From contig CAKSZJ010000008.1 of NCBI GenBank assembly GCA_934525595.1, forward strand, positions 43,520-107,519: 64,000 bases of DNA. The letters are read 5' to 3'. The notes under the pieces were generated by a model. The model saw nothing but the letters and a program-made list of their open reading frames with translations. It was not told the DNA's origin and did not search any database. The position numbers and the translations under genes are program-made. The DNA is from an uncultured Chiayiivirga sp. (lineage in GTDB: Bacteria > Pseudomonadota > Gammaproteobacteria > Xanthomonadales > Xanthomonadaceae). How positions within the stretch are numbered: the first letter of the stretch is position 1; the number at the start of each line of letters is the position of its first letter. Of the stretch, positions 1 through 8,404 are shown piece by piece.

Positions 1-887
1 TCGAAGCCGCTCAGCTCGACGATTCGCCGGATGACCGGGCCCTCATCGCACTCGAAACCGGGGAACAGCACGCTGGTGCACAGCACCTGGTCGCGCTGCA
101 GGATGCCCTGGCGCACCGCATCCATCAGGCCCACCAGCAGCACGCGCGAATCCGCGCCGCCGCTCAGGCGCAGGGCGACCTTGCGGTTGCCGTAGGTGCG
201 GAAGATCTGCCGCAGGCCATCGGTGAGGATCCGGACGGGATCGGCCTCCGCCAGGACCCGTGATTCCGGTGCCATCAAACGCCGCCGATCCGGCTCCAGT
301 CGAGCCGCGGGAACGCGGTAACGGACCCCTGCGAAGCAGCGCTTCACGTCTTCATAGAAGGAGCCTTCCGGTTCGAGCAGGAAATCCCGGCACCAGCGCT
401 GCTCGTCGGCCCGGCTCAGGCGCACCTCGCCGAGCTGGCGAGCGACTTCGGTGCGCGCGTCGCCGATCACCAGCCGTCGGTGATCGTGGCCGAAGAACAG
501 CGAGGTGAACCCATCCAGCGAACGACCAAAGTGCAGGTTGCCGCTTCGTAGGCAGCCCGCCACATAGGCCACCGGCCGCAGGTCTTCCAGTCCGTCGAGC
601 ACGGCATCGAGCCCCTGCGTTTGACCTCGAGCCAGAAGCTCGGTCAGGGCCGGAAAGCAGGCGACGCCCACCGGGGTGGCGGCATACAGCCACCAGTCCG
701 GCCCACGCGAAAAGATGCTGCGTTCGTCGGTCTGGACATGCAGGGTGTCGCGCGCGCCAGGGTGCGCAGGGCTGGACAGGTCCAGGCATGGCTGCGGTGC
801 GTCGGGTGCTGCACACGGCATGGGCTGGAGCGGACGGTCGACGACTTGGCGCGTGAACAGGATCATGCGGATAGTGTGCCCGCTCAT
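1..887 (-). CDS. Asparagine-synthase-like adenylating protein, C-terminus cut by window edge
   Basis: The reading frame is open from an ATG at 887 to the window edge, about 295 residues. An alternative ATG lies at 866. Near residue 235 it has the PP-loop LRLSGGADSR, the ATP-pyrophosphatase signature SGGxDS of asparagine synthetases. Before it lies a degenerate Ntn-amidotransferase-like region with FFGHDHRRLVIGDAR and a segment EPEGSFYEDVKRC resembling the usual lead-in to the synthetase domain. There is no Cys at position 2, so glutamine hydrolysis is unlikely; such proteins activate a carboxylate for amide formation with another amine donor. Relatives occur in exopolysaccharide loci and as lasso-peptide cyclases. 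It is divergent to the export operon. The C-terminal half is outside the window, so the function cannot be fixed. Confidence 0.8.
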   Translation of the reverse strand, partial: MSGHTIRMILFTRQVVDRPLQPMPCAAPDAPQPCLDLSSPAHPGARDTLHVQTDERSIFSRGPDWWLYAATPVGVACFPALTELLARGQTQGLDAVLDGLEDLRPVAYVAGCLRSGNLHFGRSLDGFTSLFFGHDHRRLVIGDARTEVARQLGEVRLSRADEQRWCRDFLLEPEGSFYEDVKRCFAGVRYRVPAARLEPDRRRLMAPESRVLAEADPVRILTDGLRQIFRTYGNRKVALRLSGGADSRVLLVGLMDAVRQGILQRDQVLCTSVLFPGFECDEGPVIRRIVELSGF

Positions 888-984
888 CTCGCTGCGCGCT
901 CGTTTCACCGCGACTGCCCCTGACGGCGAACGGAGTGCGGAAAGAGCAGTTACACTGCCCCCCCCCTCGGTGTGGGTATTCCGC

Positions 985-1785
985 GTGATCGACTTGCACT
1001 GCCACATGCTGCCGGGAATCGACGACGGCGCGGCCGATCTAGAGATGGCGCTGGCCATGGCGCGGATGGCTGTCGAGGACGGCGTGCGCCGGCTGGCCTG
1101 TACGCCGCACATTTATCCGGGCATGTATGAAAACACCGGCGACGGCATTCGCGTTGCAATCGCGAAGCTGCAGGCGGAGCTGGATCGGCACGGGATCGTC
1201 CTGCAGCTGATGCAGGGGGCGGACGTGCACCTGCAGCCAAATCTGGTTGCGAGCATCCGTGCTGGCCAGATCCCGACCCTGAACGACTCGCGCTACCTGC
1301 TGCTGGAGCCACCCCACCACGTGGCCCCGCCGCGCTTCGATGAGTCGCTGTTCGAGCTGAGAATGGCTGGAATCGTGCCGGTGATTACCCATCCGGAGCG
1401 TCTGAGCTGGATCGAAGACCATTACGAAGCCTTCATTCACGCGGTCGCCGAAGGTGCCTGGATGCAGGTCACCGCCGGCAGTCTGACCGGGCGCTTCGGT
1501 CGGCGCGCACGCTACTGGGGCGAGCGCATGCTCGACGAGGGCCTAGTGCACCTTCTGGCCACAGACGCGCACGACCTTGGCAACCGCGCGCCGCGCCTGG
1601 CCGAGGGGCGTGACGCGGCCGCGCTCCGCGTGGGTGAAGAAGAAGCACTGCGGCTGGTGGCCGCCCGGCCGCAGGCCATCGTGGACAACGCGCCGCCGGA
1701 TTCGGTGGCCGCGCCCGCACCGGCGCGACGAACGCGTGCCGGCGAGAGGGTGCGGAAACTATTGAAAAGCGTGTGGGACACCTGA
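985..1785 (+). CDS. PHP-type protein-tyrosine phosphatase (CpsB/YwqE family)
   Basis: This 266-residue protein belongs to the polymerase-and-histidinol-phosphatase-like metal-dependent phosphatases that dephosphorylate bacterial tyrosine kinases of the Wzc/CpsD type. Metal-ligand motifs are visible: DLHCHMLPGIDDG at the N-terminus, ACTPH near residue 37, THPER near 134 and ATDAHD near 192. I chose the GTG at 985 because family members begin right at the IDLHCH motif; another in-frame GTG lies at 970. It is the first gene of the plus-strand export run and probably reverses autophosphorylation of the co-polymerase encoded at 2560. The last 40 residues are Pro/Ala/Arg-rich and look like an unstructured tail. 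Confidence 0.85.
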   Translation: MIDLHCHMLPGIDDGAADLEMALAMARMAVEDGVRRLACTPHIYPGMYENTGDGIRVAIAKLQAELDRHGIVLQLMQGADVHLQPNLVASIRAGQIPTLNDSRYLLLEPPHHVAPPRFDESLFELRMAGIVPVITHPERLSWIEDHYEAFIHAVAEGAWMQVTAGSLTGRFGRRARYWGERMLDEGLVHLLATDAHDLGNRAPRLAEGRDAAALRVGEEEALRLVAARPQAIVDNAPPDSVAAPAPARRTRAGERVRKLLKSVWDT

Positions 1786-1828
1786 TAATGCACGCCGCGC
1801 ATCGATCCAATGAACAGGGGAATGTGGC

Positions 1829-2524
1829 ATGAAAATACCGGCGTGGATTCTGGCCTGGTTCATCCTGGTACTGGTCGGGTGTTCCAGCCCGGGCGGAGTG
1901 CGCGATGTCGGACGCAACGAGGCGATGCCGCCGCCGGACACTTCCATCCTGTATGGCCTCCACGCGGGTGCCAGCGAATACCGCATCGGAGCCCAGGACC
2001 TGCTGCAGATCAGCGTGCTCGGGGTACCCGAACTGAGTCGCGACGTGCGTGTCAACGCCAACGGGCAGATTTCACTGCCGCTGATCGGCGGGGTGATGGC
2101 GGGCGGACAGACGATCCCCGAACTGGAACAAGCGGTCGCCGAAAAGCTGATGGAAAGCTACCTGCAGAATCCGCAAGTCTCCGTTTTCGTCAAGGAATAC
2201 ACCAGCCAGCGCGTCACTCTGGAGGGTGCCCTGAACAAACCTGGCATCTACCCGCTGACCGGCACCACCACCTTGCTTCAGGCCGTGGCGCTGGCCGGTG
2301 GGCTGGATCCCATGGCGCAGCGCGACGGCGTGGTGGTTTTCCGCCAGGTCGATGGCGAGAAAATGGCAGCGGTATTCGACTTGAGCAAAATCACAGATGG
2401 CACCGTCGACGATCCGCAGGTCTATGGTGACGACATCATCGTGGTGACACGCTCGGGCACACGCAGCTCGCTGCAGGAGCTGATCAAGTCGGCACCGCTG
2501 CTTGCGCTGTTTTTCCTGCTCTGA
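1829..2524 (+). CDS. Polysaccharide export outer-membrane lipoprotein (Wza-like)
   Basis: A 231-residue lipoprotein: hydrophobic signal sequence with lipobox LVGC (Cys18), then a polysaccharide biosynthesis/export domain (about residues 50-130, starting YRIGAQDLLQISVLG) and an SLBB-type domain (about 135-205, with EGALNKPGIYPL). Proteins of this kind form the periplasmic and outer-membrane part of the channel that exports capsule or exopolysaccharide. It is shorter than E. coli Wza (about 380 residues) and keeps only one clear SLBB unit, like the exopolysaccharide type (GumB-like). The C-terminus SAPLLALFFLL is strongly hydrophobic. A purine-rich AGGGGA lies 10-15 bases before the ATG. The co-polymerase gene follows after 35 bases. 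Confidence 0.9.
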   Translation: MKIPAWILAWFILVLVGCSSPGGVRDVGRNEAMPPPDTSILYGLHAGASEYRIGAQDLLQISVLGVPELSRDVRVNANGQISLPLIGGVMAGGQTIPELEQAVAEKLMESYLQNPQVSVFVKEYTSQRVTLEGALNKPGIYPLTGTTTLLQAVALAGGLDPMAQRDGVVVFRQVDGEKMAAVFDLSKITDGTVDDPQVYGDDIIVVTRSGTRSSLQELIKSAPLLALFFLL

Positions 2525-2559
2525 CCCTTCGTACAAACCAATAAAGGCACGAATCCTGC

Positions 2560-4857
2560 GTGAGCCCAGAACACCTGCCCTCCATACCGCCGCACCACAA
2601 TCAACGCGGGATCGCGCAACCCCAGGTTTCGCACCCCCGGCTGCTCGAAGCCGAGTCTGGCCACGATGAGGACGAGATTGACCTGCTGGCCTACTGGCAG
2701 CTTTTGCTCAGGCGGCGCTGGCTGATCCTCGGGATCCTGCTGGCCGTGGTTTCACTGGCCCTGCTCAGAACGCTGATGACCCCGCCGGTATACCGCGCCA
2801 CGGCCACTCTGCAGATCGAGCCGTACGGCATGCAGGTGGTGCAAGTGCAGGGCATTTCGCCCGTGCAGGGGCGCTATGACCCCAACTTCAGCCAGACCCA
2901 GTACGAGCTGCTGAAAAGCCGATCGCTGGCCGAGCGCGTGGCCGGCGACCTGGGCCTGGTCGGAAGTGACATCTTCGAACAGTTGCGGCCACCAGGCTGG
3001 TTCCAGCGGGTGCGCAACCTGGTGGCTCCGCCGGAAGAGCGCCCCCCTGCTCCGCCGACAGCGGTACGCAGGCCGGGCGGTGCGGTCGCCGCCACTGCGC
3101 CCGACATCGCTGCCGGGGTGGCATCCGGTGCCGAACAACTGGCCCGGGCGACGGCCTTGGTGCACGCCGGCCTCAACATTACCCCGGTACGGTCTTCCTA
3201 TCTGGTGCAGGTGCAGTACGACAGCACCCTGCCGGAATTCGCCGCGCGCGTGGCCAATGCGGTGGCCGATGGCTTCATTGCCGCCAGCCTGGACCAGCAG
3301 TACGGGGCGTCTTCCTATGCCAAACAATATCTGGAAGATCAGATCGCCCTGCACAAGTCACGGCTGGAAGATTCCGAACGCGAGCTGGTCGCTTACGCGA
3401 AGGAGATGGACATCGTTCCAGGAAGCGACGGCCGCTCATTGGTCGAGCAGAACCTCAACGACCTCAACCGATCCCTGGCCTCGGCGCAAGACCAGCGCAT
3501 CCGCGCCCAGGCGCGTTGGGAGCAGGCCGAACTGGCCGATGGCGCGGCCCTGCCCGCCGACATCCTCGGCAACTCGATCCTGCGCACTCTGCAAAGTCAA
3601 CGTGCACAGCTGCGCGGTGAGTACCAGGACAAGCTGCGCACCTTCAAGCCGGAGTACCCGGCGATGCTGGCGCTGCAGGGGCAAATCGATGAAGTACAGG
3701 ACCAGATCATCCATGAGCTGGCCAATATCCGGGCGTCGGTCAAAGCAGAGTACGACGCCGCACTCTCCCAGGAAACCATGCTCAAGGCGCAGCTGGACAG
3801 CCTGCGACAAGAGAGCCTGATGGTGGATTCGCGCAGCATCCAGTACACCATTCTCCGGCGCGAGGTCGATTCGAACCGCGAGATTTACAACGGCCTGCTG
3901 CAGCGCTTCAACCAGGTCGGCCTGGCCGGAGATGCCAAGGTCAGCAACATCACTATCGTGGACCGGGCCACGACGCCAACCAGCCGCCACTCGCCCAGCC
4001 TGCGCAACAACCTCATGCTGGGCCTGTTGCTGGGCGCGATGTTGGGAGTTGGAGTGGCCCTGCTGCTGGAGTACCTGGACAACACCATCAAGACGCCGCA
4101 GGACGTCGAGCGCCTGCTGCGTCTTGGCGTGCTGGGCATCATCCCGAAGCTGAACAAGCAAGAGCCCGGCGAGGCCCTGCGCGATCCGCGCTCGGCGTTT
4201 TCCGAAAGCTATCGCTCGGTCCGCACGGCTCTGCAGTTCTCCACTGAGCGCGGTGTACCCAAGATTCTGCTCATCACCAGCAGCTTCCCCGGTGAGGGCA
4301 AGACGACCTCGGCCAGCACCCTGGCAATGAATTTCGCCCAGCTCGGCAAGCGGGTGTTGCTGGTGGAGGCCGACTTGCGCAACCCCCGATTGGGCAAGCT
4401 GATGGGACTAAGGTCGGAACATGGATTGAGCAGCGTTCTGGTGGGCAACACCCCCCTGCACGAGGCACTCGTCCATTCGCAAACGCCTGGCCTGGACGTG
4501 CTGTTGTCGGGCCCGCTGCCGCCCAGCCCAACCGAGCTGCTGGCGGGGATGCGGTTCGTCTCGCTGATGACGGTGGCGACCACTAAGTACGATCAGATCA
4601 TCATCGATGGGCCGCCGATACTGGGTCTCGCCGATGCTCCGATCCTGGCCAACGTCGCCAACGGCACCCTGATGGTGGTGCAGTCCGGCGTTACCCGCAT
4701 CCAGGCCGCGCAGGCCTCGGTGAAGCGCCTGCAAATGACCCGCGCTCACCTGATCGGCTGTCTGCTGACCCATTACGATGCCCATCGCAGCGGCTATGGT
4801 TATCGCTACGAAGGCGAATATGGGCACGGGGCCGCGCTGCGCTTGGGTTCCAGGTAG
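2560..4857 (+). CDS. Wzz/BY-kinase polysaccharide co-polymerase (Wzc-like)
   Basis: A 765-residue inner-membrane chain-length regulator fused to a bacterial tyrosine kinase. A Wzz region with a first membrane helix lies at about 54-72, followed by a long periplasmic coiled-coil region and a second helix at about 486-506. The cytoplasmic kinase has Walker A PGEGKTT (about 577-583), Walker A' VLLVEADLRNP (about 600) and Walker B IIIDGPP (about 681). The C-terminus carries a tyrosine cluster (YDAHRSGYGYRYEGEY), the expected autophosphorylation tail. The start is a GTG; no better ATG fits the domain. It should work with the export lipoprotein (1829) and the phosphatase (985) in Wzy-dependent export. 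Confidence 0.92.
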   Translation: MSPEHLPSIPPHHNQRGIAQPQVSHPRLLEAESGHDEDEIDLLAYWQLLLRRRWLILGILLAVVSLALLRTLMTPPVYRATATLQIEPYGMQVVQVQGISPVQGRYDPNFSQTQYELLKSRSLAERVAGDLGLVGSDIFEQLRPPGWFQRVRNLVAPPEERPPAPPTAVRRPGGAVAATAPDIAAGVASGAEQLARATALVHAGLNITPVRSSYLVQVQYDSTLPEFAARVANAVADGFIAASLDQQYGASSYAKQYLEDQIALHKSRLEDSERELVAYAKEMDIVPGSDGRSLVEQNLNDLNRSLASAQDQRIRAQARWEQAELADGAALPADILGNSILRTLQSQRAQLRGEYQDKLRTFKPEYPAMLALQGQIDEVQDQIIHELANIRASVKAEYDAALSQETMLKAQLDSLRQESLMVDSRSIQYTILRREVDSNREIYNGLLQRFNQVGLAGDAKVSNITIVDRATTPTSRHSPSLRNNLMLGLLLGAMLGVGVALLLEYLDNTIKTPQDVERLLRLGVLGIIPKLNKQEPGEALRDPRSAFSESYRSVRTALQFSTERGVPKILLITSSFPGEGKTTSASTLAMNFAQLGKRVLLVEADLRNPRLGKLMGLRSEHGLSSVLVGNTPLHEALVHSQTPGLDVLLSGPLPPSPTELLAGMRFVSLMTVATTKYDQIIIDGPPILGLADAPILANVANGTLMVVQSGVTRIQAAQASVKRLQMTRAHLIGCLLTHYDAHRSGYGYRYEGEYGHGAALRLGSR

Positions 4858-4874
4858 ATCGGCGGTCGTCAGTC

Positions 4875-6518
4875 ATGGCCGTTGATGCCCTGGAGCAGGC
4901 CCTGGCCATGCAGCAGGAGCCACTTTTGCGGTTTTCGTTGCGAAACCGGCCGCTAGCTCCCGATATCCTCGTCGTCATCCAGCTGGCGGCGGCCCGCCAG
5001 CCCCTGTTGGCAGACACGGCCCGCCGCCTCCGCCTGGACGAAGGCGGCGTGCTGGAAACCGTCCGCTCTTACCTGCAGCAAGTCCTGTTCGAGGGTGAGC
5101 CGGACGCCTATCGCGTGCTGGCAGCAACACCCACGACCCCGCTCGCCGACATCCGCAAGCACCATCGCTGGCTGCAGCGCTGGCTGCATCCGGATCGGCG
5201 CGGACAGGAGTGGGAAGCCCTGTTTGCCACCCGGGTCAACTGGGCCTGGTCGCAACTGCGCACCGCAGAAGCACGAGCGCGCTATGACGCGCAACAGCGG
5301 CAACAGTGCGAGGCCGGTGAGCAGCCACTGTCATCCGTGTCGGAGGGTGGAACCTGGATGCCCGTACCGGTGGAACCGCGAACACCCCCGCACCATCGTT
5401 TCCGGGTGGCAGCGCTGAGCCTGATGGCGCTGCTGTGCGTTGGCCTGCTCTATCTCGCCATTACCCGCGAGGACGCGACTCACCGCGCACTTTCGGCCGT
5501 GGACCTGCCGGACATGGGTGTCATCGTCGCGCCAGCGGATGTGCCAGGGGATGCAGCAAAGCCTCGGCTTGTGCCCAGTGCACCGGCAACAGCGCCGATC
5601 CCGGCCCCGATCGCGCCCCACGCATCGGCTCCGGCGGTGGCATCGGCTGGATCGTCAACCGCGTCGGCACCGTCGGCGACAACGCCTGCAGGCAAGGCTC
5701 GCGTTGCACTGGAATCGCAGACGAACCCCATCGCCCGGGTCGAAACGGGCCGGCAGCCGGGTTCGGCCATGCCGGTCACAAGGCGCACGGCAACGCCTGC
5801 TCCCGTCGCCCCCCCGCTGCCTGCCACGGCGACCCGCGCAAAGGCCGCATCCGATACCGTCGGCGAGATCCCCGGGCGAGCCGTGGCATCGGCGGTTGTT
5901 CCCGATGTCGATGCGGTCTCGGTGCAAGCCGCCCGAGCCGTGGCGGGTGTGCCCGCGCCCGCACGCCAGCGGGCGATTCTGGCCATGACCGAGGTTTCTT
6001 TGCCCGCGGTGCCGCCGGAGGTGCCGCGCATGTCGCAATCGGCATTGCCGAATCAGCCGGCTGTCGAACCCGCGCCGATCGAGCTGGTCGCGATCGCGCC
6101 GCTGGCGGTGCCGTCATTGCCGTCCGCGCCCGAAGCCGCCCGGAAAAAAGACGCGGCCGCCGAGACCCAGGACAATACCGTGTTCAGGATGGAAGCCGCG
6201 CGCACACGGGTGGACGAGCTGGTTGCGTATTTTTTCGCCTCCGATGACAACCGGCCAATCTGGCCCGATGCTGTGGTGCCGCATAGCGCCCAGACTTCAC
6301 GCGCGAAGCTGCGTGAGCGCAACAGCATGGCTCTGATGTCCAGTTTCGAGCTGGAGTCTCCCTACTGGAAGATGTCCGATGCCCGGATCGAGATTCAGGT
6401 TGCCTACCGGGCTGGATGGAACCGGGATTTGGCCGAGCGCGGGCTGTTGCGGGCCACGATGGTCTGGTCGGACCAGACCTGGCAATTCACCCGGATCGAA
6501 CTGGAACCCTTTCGATGA
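4875..6518 (+). CDS. Membrane-anchored J-domain protein of the export operon, function unknown
   Basis: 547 residues. A J-like domain at about 78-137 has a genuine HPD motif (residues 104-106, in RWLHPDRRG) and ends in ARARYDAQ as J-domains do. A single membrane helix follows (about 178-197, VAALSLMALLCVGLLYLAI). Then comes a linker of some 240 residues very rich in Ala and Pro, and a C-terminal globular domain of about 105 residues (VDELVAYFFASDDN to the end). This domain looks like an alpha+beta fold, possibly NTF2-like, but that is a guess. The topology puts the J-domain in the cytoplasm and the C-terminal domain in the periplasm. The gene starts 17 bases after the co-polymerase and overlaps the next gene by 4 bases (ATGA), so it is part of the export operon. 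A role recruiting DnaK to the export machine is inference. Confidence 0.8.
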   Translation: MAVDALEQALAMQQEPLLRFSLRNRPLAPDILVVIQLAAARQPLLADTARRLRLDEGGVLETVRSYLQQVLFEGEPDAYRVLAATPTTPLADIRKHHRWLQRWLHPDRRGQEWEALFATRVNWAWSQLRTAEARARYDAQQRQQCEAGEQPLSSVSEGGTWMPVPVEPRTPPHHRFRVAALSLMALLCVGLLYLAITREDATHRALSAVDLPDMGVIVAPADVPGDAAKPRLVPSAPATAPIPAPIAPHASAPAVASAGSSTASAPSATTPAGKARVALESQTNPIARVETGRQPGSAMPVTRRTATPAPVAPPLPATATRAKAASDTVGEIPGRAVASAVVPDVDAVSVQAARAVAGVPAPARQRAILAMTEVSLPAVPPEVPRMSQSALPNQPAVEPAPIELVAIAPLAVPSLPSAPEAARKKDAAAETQDNTVFRMEAARTRVDELVAYFFASDDNRPIWPDAVVPHSAQTSRAKLRERNSMALMSSFELESPYWKMSDARIEIQVAYRAGWNRDLAERGLLRATMVWSDQTWQFTRIELEPFR

Positions 6519-7780
6519 GGCGGGTGTGGTCGATGGCCGCGCTCGGCATGTTGGCGCTGCTGGCCGGCTTCGTGGGCTGGCGCAGCGTGACCACGGCGTT
6601 GTCGGCGCATTGGCTGGCCGAGGCACCGGAACGGGCCTTGGTCTGGAATCCGGCGGACCCGGCTGCGAGACTGACCGATGCCCGGGCTTTGCTGGACGCA
6701 GGTGAGCTCTTGGCTGCGGCAGCGCAGGCGAGGCAGGTGCTGCGGGCAGAGCCATTGCAATCCAGGGGCCTGGTGCTGCTGGCCAGGGTTGCCGATACCA
6801 CCCGCGATCCCCAGGTGGGCGAGCTGTTTCAGCGGGCCCTGCAGCGCAGTCCGCGTGACCAGTACGCCCGGGCCTGGGTGATCGATGAACAGTTGAAGAC
6901 GGGGCACTTCGACGAAGCGATCATCCATGTGAATGTACTGCTGGGTTTTGCCCCCTGGTTGCAGGAGAACCTGCTCCCGGTCCTGGTCCAGGCCAGCGCT
7001 GATCGGGAGTTTGCGGCGTCCCTTTCCAACGCCCTTTCCGAGCATCCCGGCTGGCGTTCGATTTTGCTCGATGACCTGCTGGAGCGCGGTGATCCAGGCG
7101 TCATTGAAACCGTGTATGGGGGGCTGCTGGATCGACACGATCTGACCGATCGCGAGGCCCGGCGCTGGTTCGACTGGCTCGGCCGGGCGGGCCGCTGGGG
7201 CGAGGCCTACAGCCACTGGATATCCTGGTTGCAGCTGCCGACGGGTGCCAGCGTGGCCCTGGTGCACGATGGCGGATTCGATCACCCGGCGCGTGGGGTT
7301 GGTTTCGGCTGGCGCATGCAGGGTGGCTCGAACGCGCTGATCGAGCGGGTGCGGGAAGGCGACGATACGGCCGTGCGCGTGACCCTCCTGGGGCGTCGCA
7401 CGACTTGGATCGGCCTCGCGCAGAATCTGTTCCTGGCTCCCGGTTGGTATCGCCTGCAGTTTCGGGCCGCAGCGCGCGACTTGCGCAGCGATCGAGGTAT
7501 CCACTGGGTGCTCGGTTGCCACGGCGAAAGCCCGATGCGGGTGGAGACCGAGGCCTTGCAGGGCGATTTCGACTGGAAGAAGGTGGAGCGGGTATTCGAA
7601 ATTCCGTCCCGGGACTGCCCGGCACAGGAGTTGGCCTTGATCAATCCGGGGGCTGAGGGTGCCGGCAAGATCGTGTCGGGTACGCTCTGGCTGGATGATT
7701 TCGTCATCGCCCCGATCCATGCAGACAGTGAGGCGGCGGCATCCGATCCCGGGTTCCCGGCAAAAAAATCATTGCATTGA
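6515..7780 (+). CDS. TPR-like membrane-anchored protein of the export operon
   Basis: 421 residues starting at an ATG that overlaps the previous stop (ATGA). An N-terminal hydrophobic anchor (about 7-24) is followed by helical repeats of TPR character (about 45-250: ARALLDAGELLAAAAQARQV, then ELFQRALQRSPRDQYARAW, then FDEAIIHVNVLLGF). The C-terminal part (about 260-400) is beta-rich: SVALVHDGGFDHPARG, GWYRLQFRAAARD and ending LWLDDFVI. That pattern resembles a carbohydrate-binding jelly roll. Two-part TPR/jelly-roll proteins are common beside O-antigen-ligase genes in exopolysaccharide loci. Probably a periplasmic scaffold; no enzymatic motif is visible. Confidence 0.75.
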   Translation: MRRVWSMAALGMLALLAGFVGWRSVTTALSAHWLAEAPERALVWNPADPAARLTDARALLDAGELLAAAAQARQVLRAEPLQSRGLVLLARVADTTRDPQVGELFQRALQRSPRDQYARAWVIDEQLKTGHFDEAIIHVNVLLGFAPWLQENLLPVLVQASADREFAASLSNALSEHPGWRSILLDDLLERGDPGVIETVYGGLLDRHDLTDREARRWFDWLGRAGRWGEAYSHWISWLQLPTGASVALVHDGGFDHPARGVGFGWRMQGGSNALIERVREGDDTAVRVTLLGRRTTWIGLAQNLFLAPGWYRLQFRAAARDLRSDRGIHWVLGCHGESPMRVETEALQGDFDWKKVERVFEIPSRDCPAQELALINPGAEGAGKIVSGTLWLDDFVIAPIHADSEAAASDPGFPAKKSLH

Positions 7781-7800
7781 CGCGCGCTGTTCACTAGTAT
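7772..7800 (+). promoter_or_regulatory. Sigma70-type promoter for the small secreted protein
   Basis: TTGCAT (7772-7777), a 17-base spacer and TAGTAT (7795-7800) lie across the end of the TPR gene. A start near 7807 would give a short leader ending in a strong Shine-Dalgarno (AGGAGG at about 7820-7825, 9 bases before the ATG). With the terminator at 8296, this makes the small gene a separate transcription unit inside the island. Confidence 0.55.
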
Positions 7801-7834
7801 CAACCCGTACGATTACGTCAGGAGGATTGATGAC

Positions 7835-8257
7835 ATGATGAAGTTCATGGCTTCTGCGGCCGCCGGTCTCTTGATGACCGCGCTTGCGTTGCCGGCGCTG
7901 GCGCAAACGGATGCCGACGCACGCGATGAGGTGGCCAGTTTGCGCCCCGGGGAGGGCGTGATCATGCTCAGCATAGAACAGGGCCCCTTCAACACGCCGA
8001 CGCAGCAGCAGCGGGTCGCGACCGGCGACCGCCTGATGGTGGCCAAAGACAGCGTGGCAACCGTGGTCTACGACGATGGCTGCGAGATGAAGTACGACGA
8101 AGCCGGCGTGTACGAGATCGAACCCGACTGCAAGGTCGTGGGTGCATGGTGGGGCCAATCGGACGCAGGCATGCGCACCTTGGCGATAGCCGGCGGTGCC
8201 GTACTGGGTGGAGTCGCTGGCTATCACCTCAAGGACTGTCCGCCGGTCAGCCGGTGA
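7835..8257 (+). CDS. Small secreted protein, unknown function
   Basis: 140 residues with a clear signal peptide (MMKFMASAAAGLLMTALALPALAQ, cleavage after ALA). The mature part begins with an acidic stretch, then a FecR-like beta segment (VATGDRLMVAKDSVATVVYDDGC, then YDEAGVYEIEPDC). It ends with a Gly/Ala hydrophobic helix (TLAIAGGAVLGGVAG) and a Cys near the C-terminus. Three cysteines in the mature region could form disulfides. The start is fixed by AGGAGG at the right spacing. It has its own promoter and a strong terminator, so it may be made in excess over the flanking export genes. No catalytic motif is seen. Confidence 0.8.
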   Translation: MMKFMASAAAGLLMTALALPALAQTDADARDEVASLRPGEGVIMLSIEQGPFNTPTQQQRVATGDRLMVAKDSVATVVYDDGCEMKYDEAGVYEIEPDCKVVGAWWGQSDAGMRTLAIAGGAVLGGVAGYHLKDCPPVSR

Positions 8258-8295
8258 CCGCTGACGCGACACTCCCTGCAGGCAAAATTTCCCGG

Positions 8296-8328
8296 AACGG
8301 GGCGAAGCTGGGCATTCGCCCCGTTTTT
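8296..8328 (+). terminator. Rho-independent terminator after the small secreted protein gene
   Basis: A perfect 11-bp inverted repeat AACGGGGCGAA / TTCGCCCCGTT (8296-8306 and 8315-8325) with an 8-base loop, ending in TTTTT. It lies 38 bases after the stop codon. Confidence 0.85.
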
Positions 8329-8404
8329 GCATGTGTGAAAGTTGCGGCGCGGCGCGCCGCATCCGACCGCCCGTCTCCGTGACGACACTGGCAACGAGGT
8401 GGCG

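Noticed and set aside
621..984. Plus-strand extension of the PHP phosphatase by 100 residues
   Set aside because: The added residues are out of character for the family and lie opposite the asparagine-synthase-like gene.
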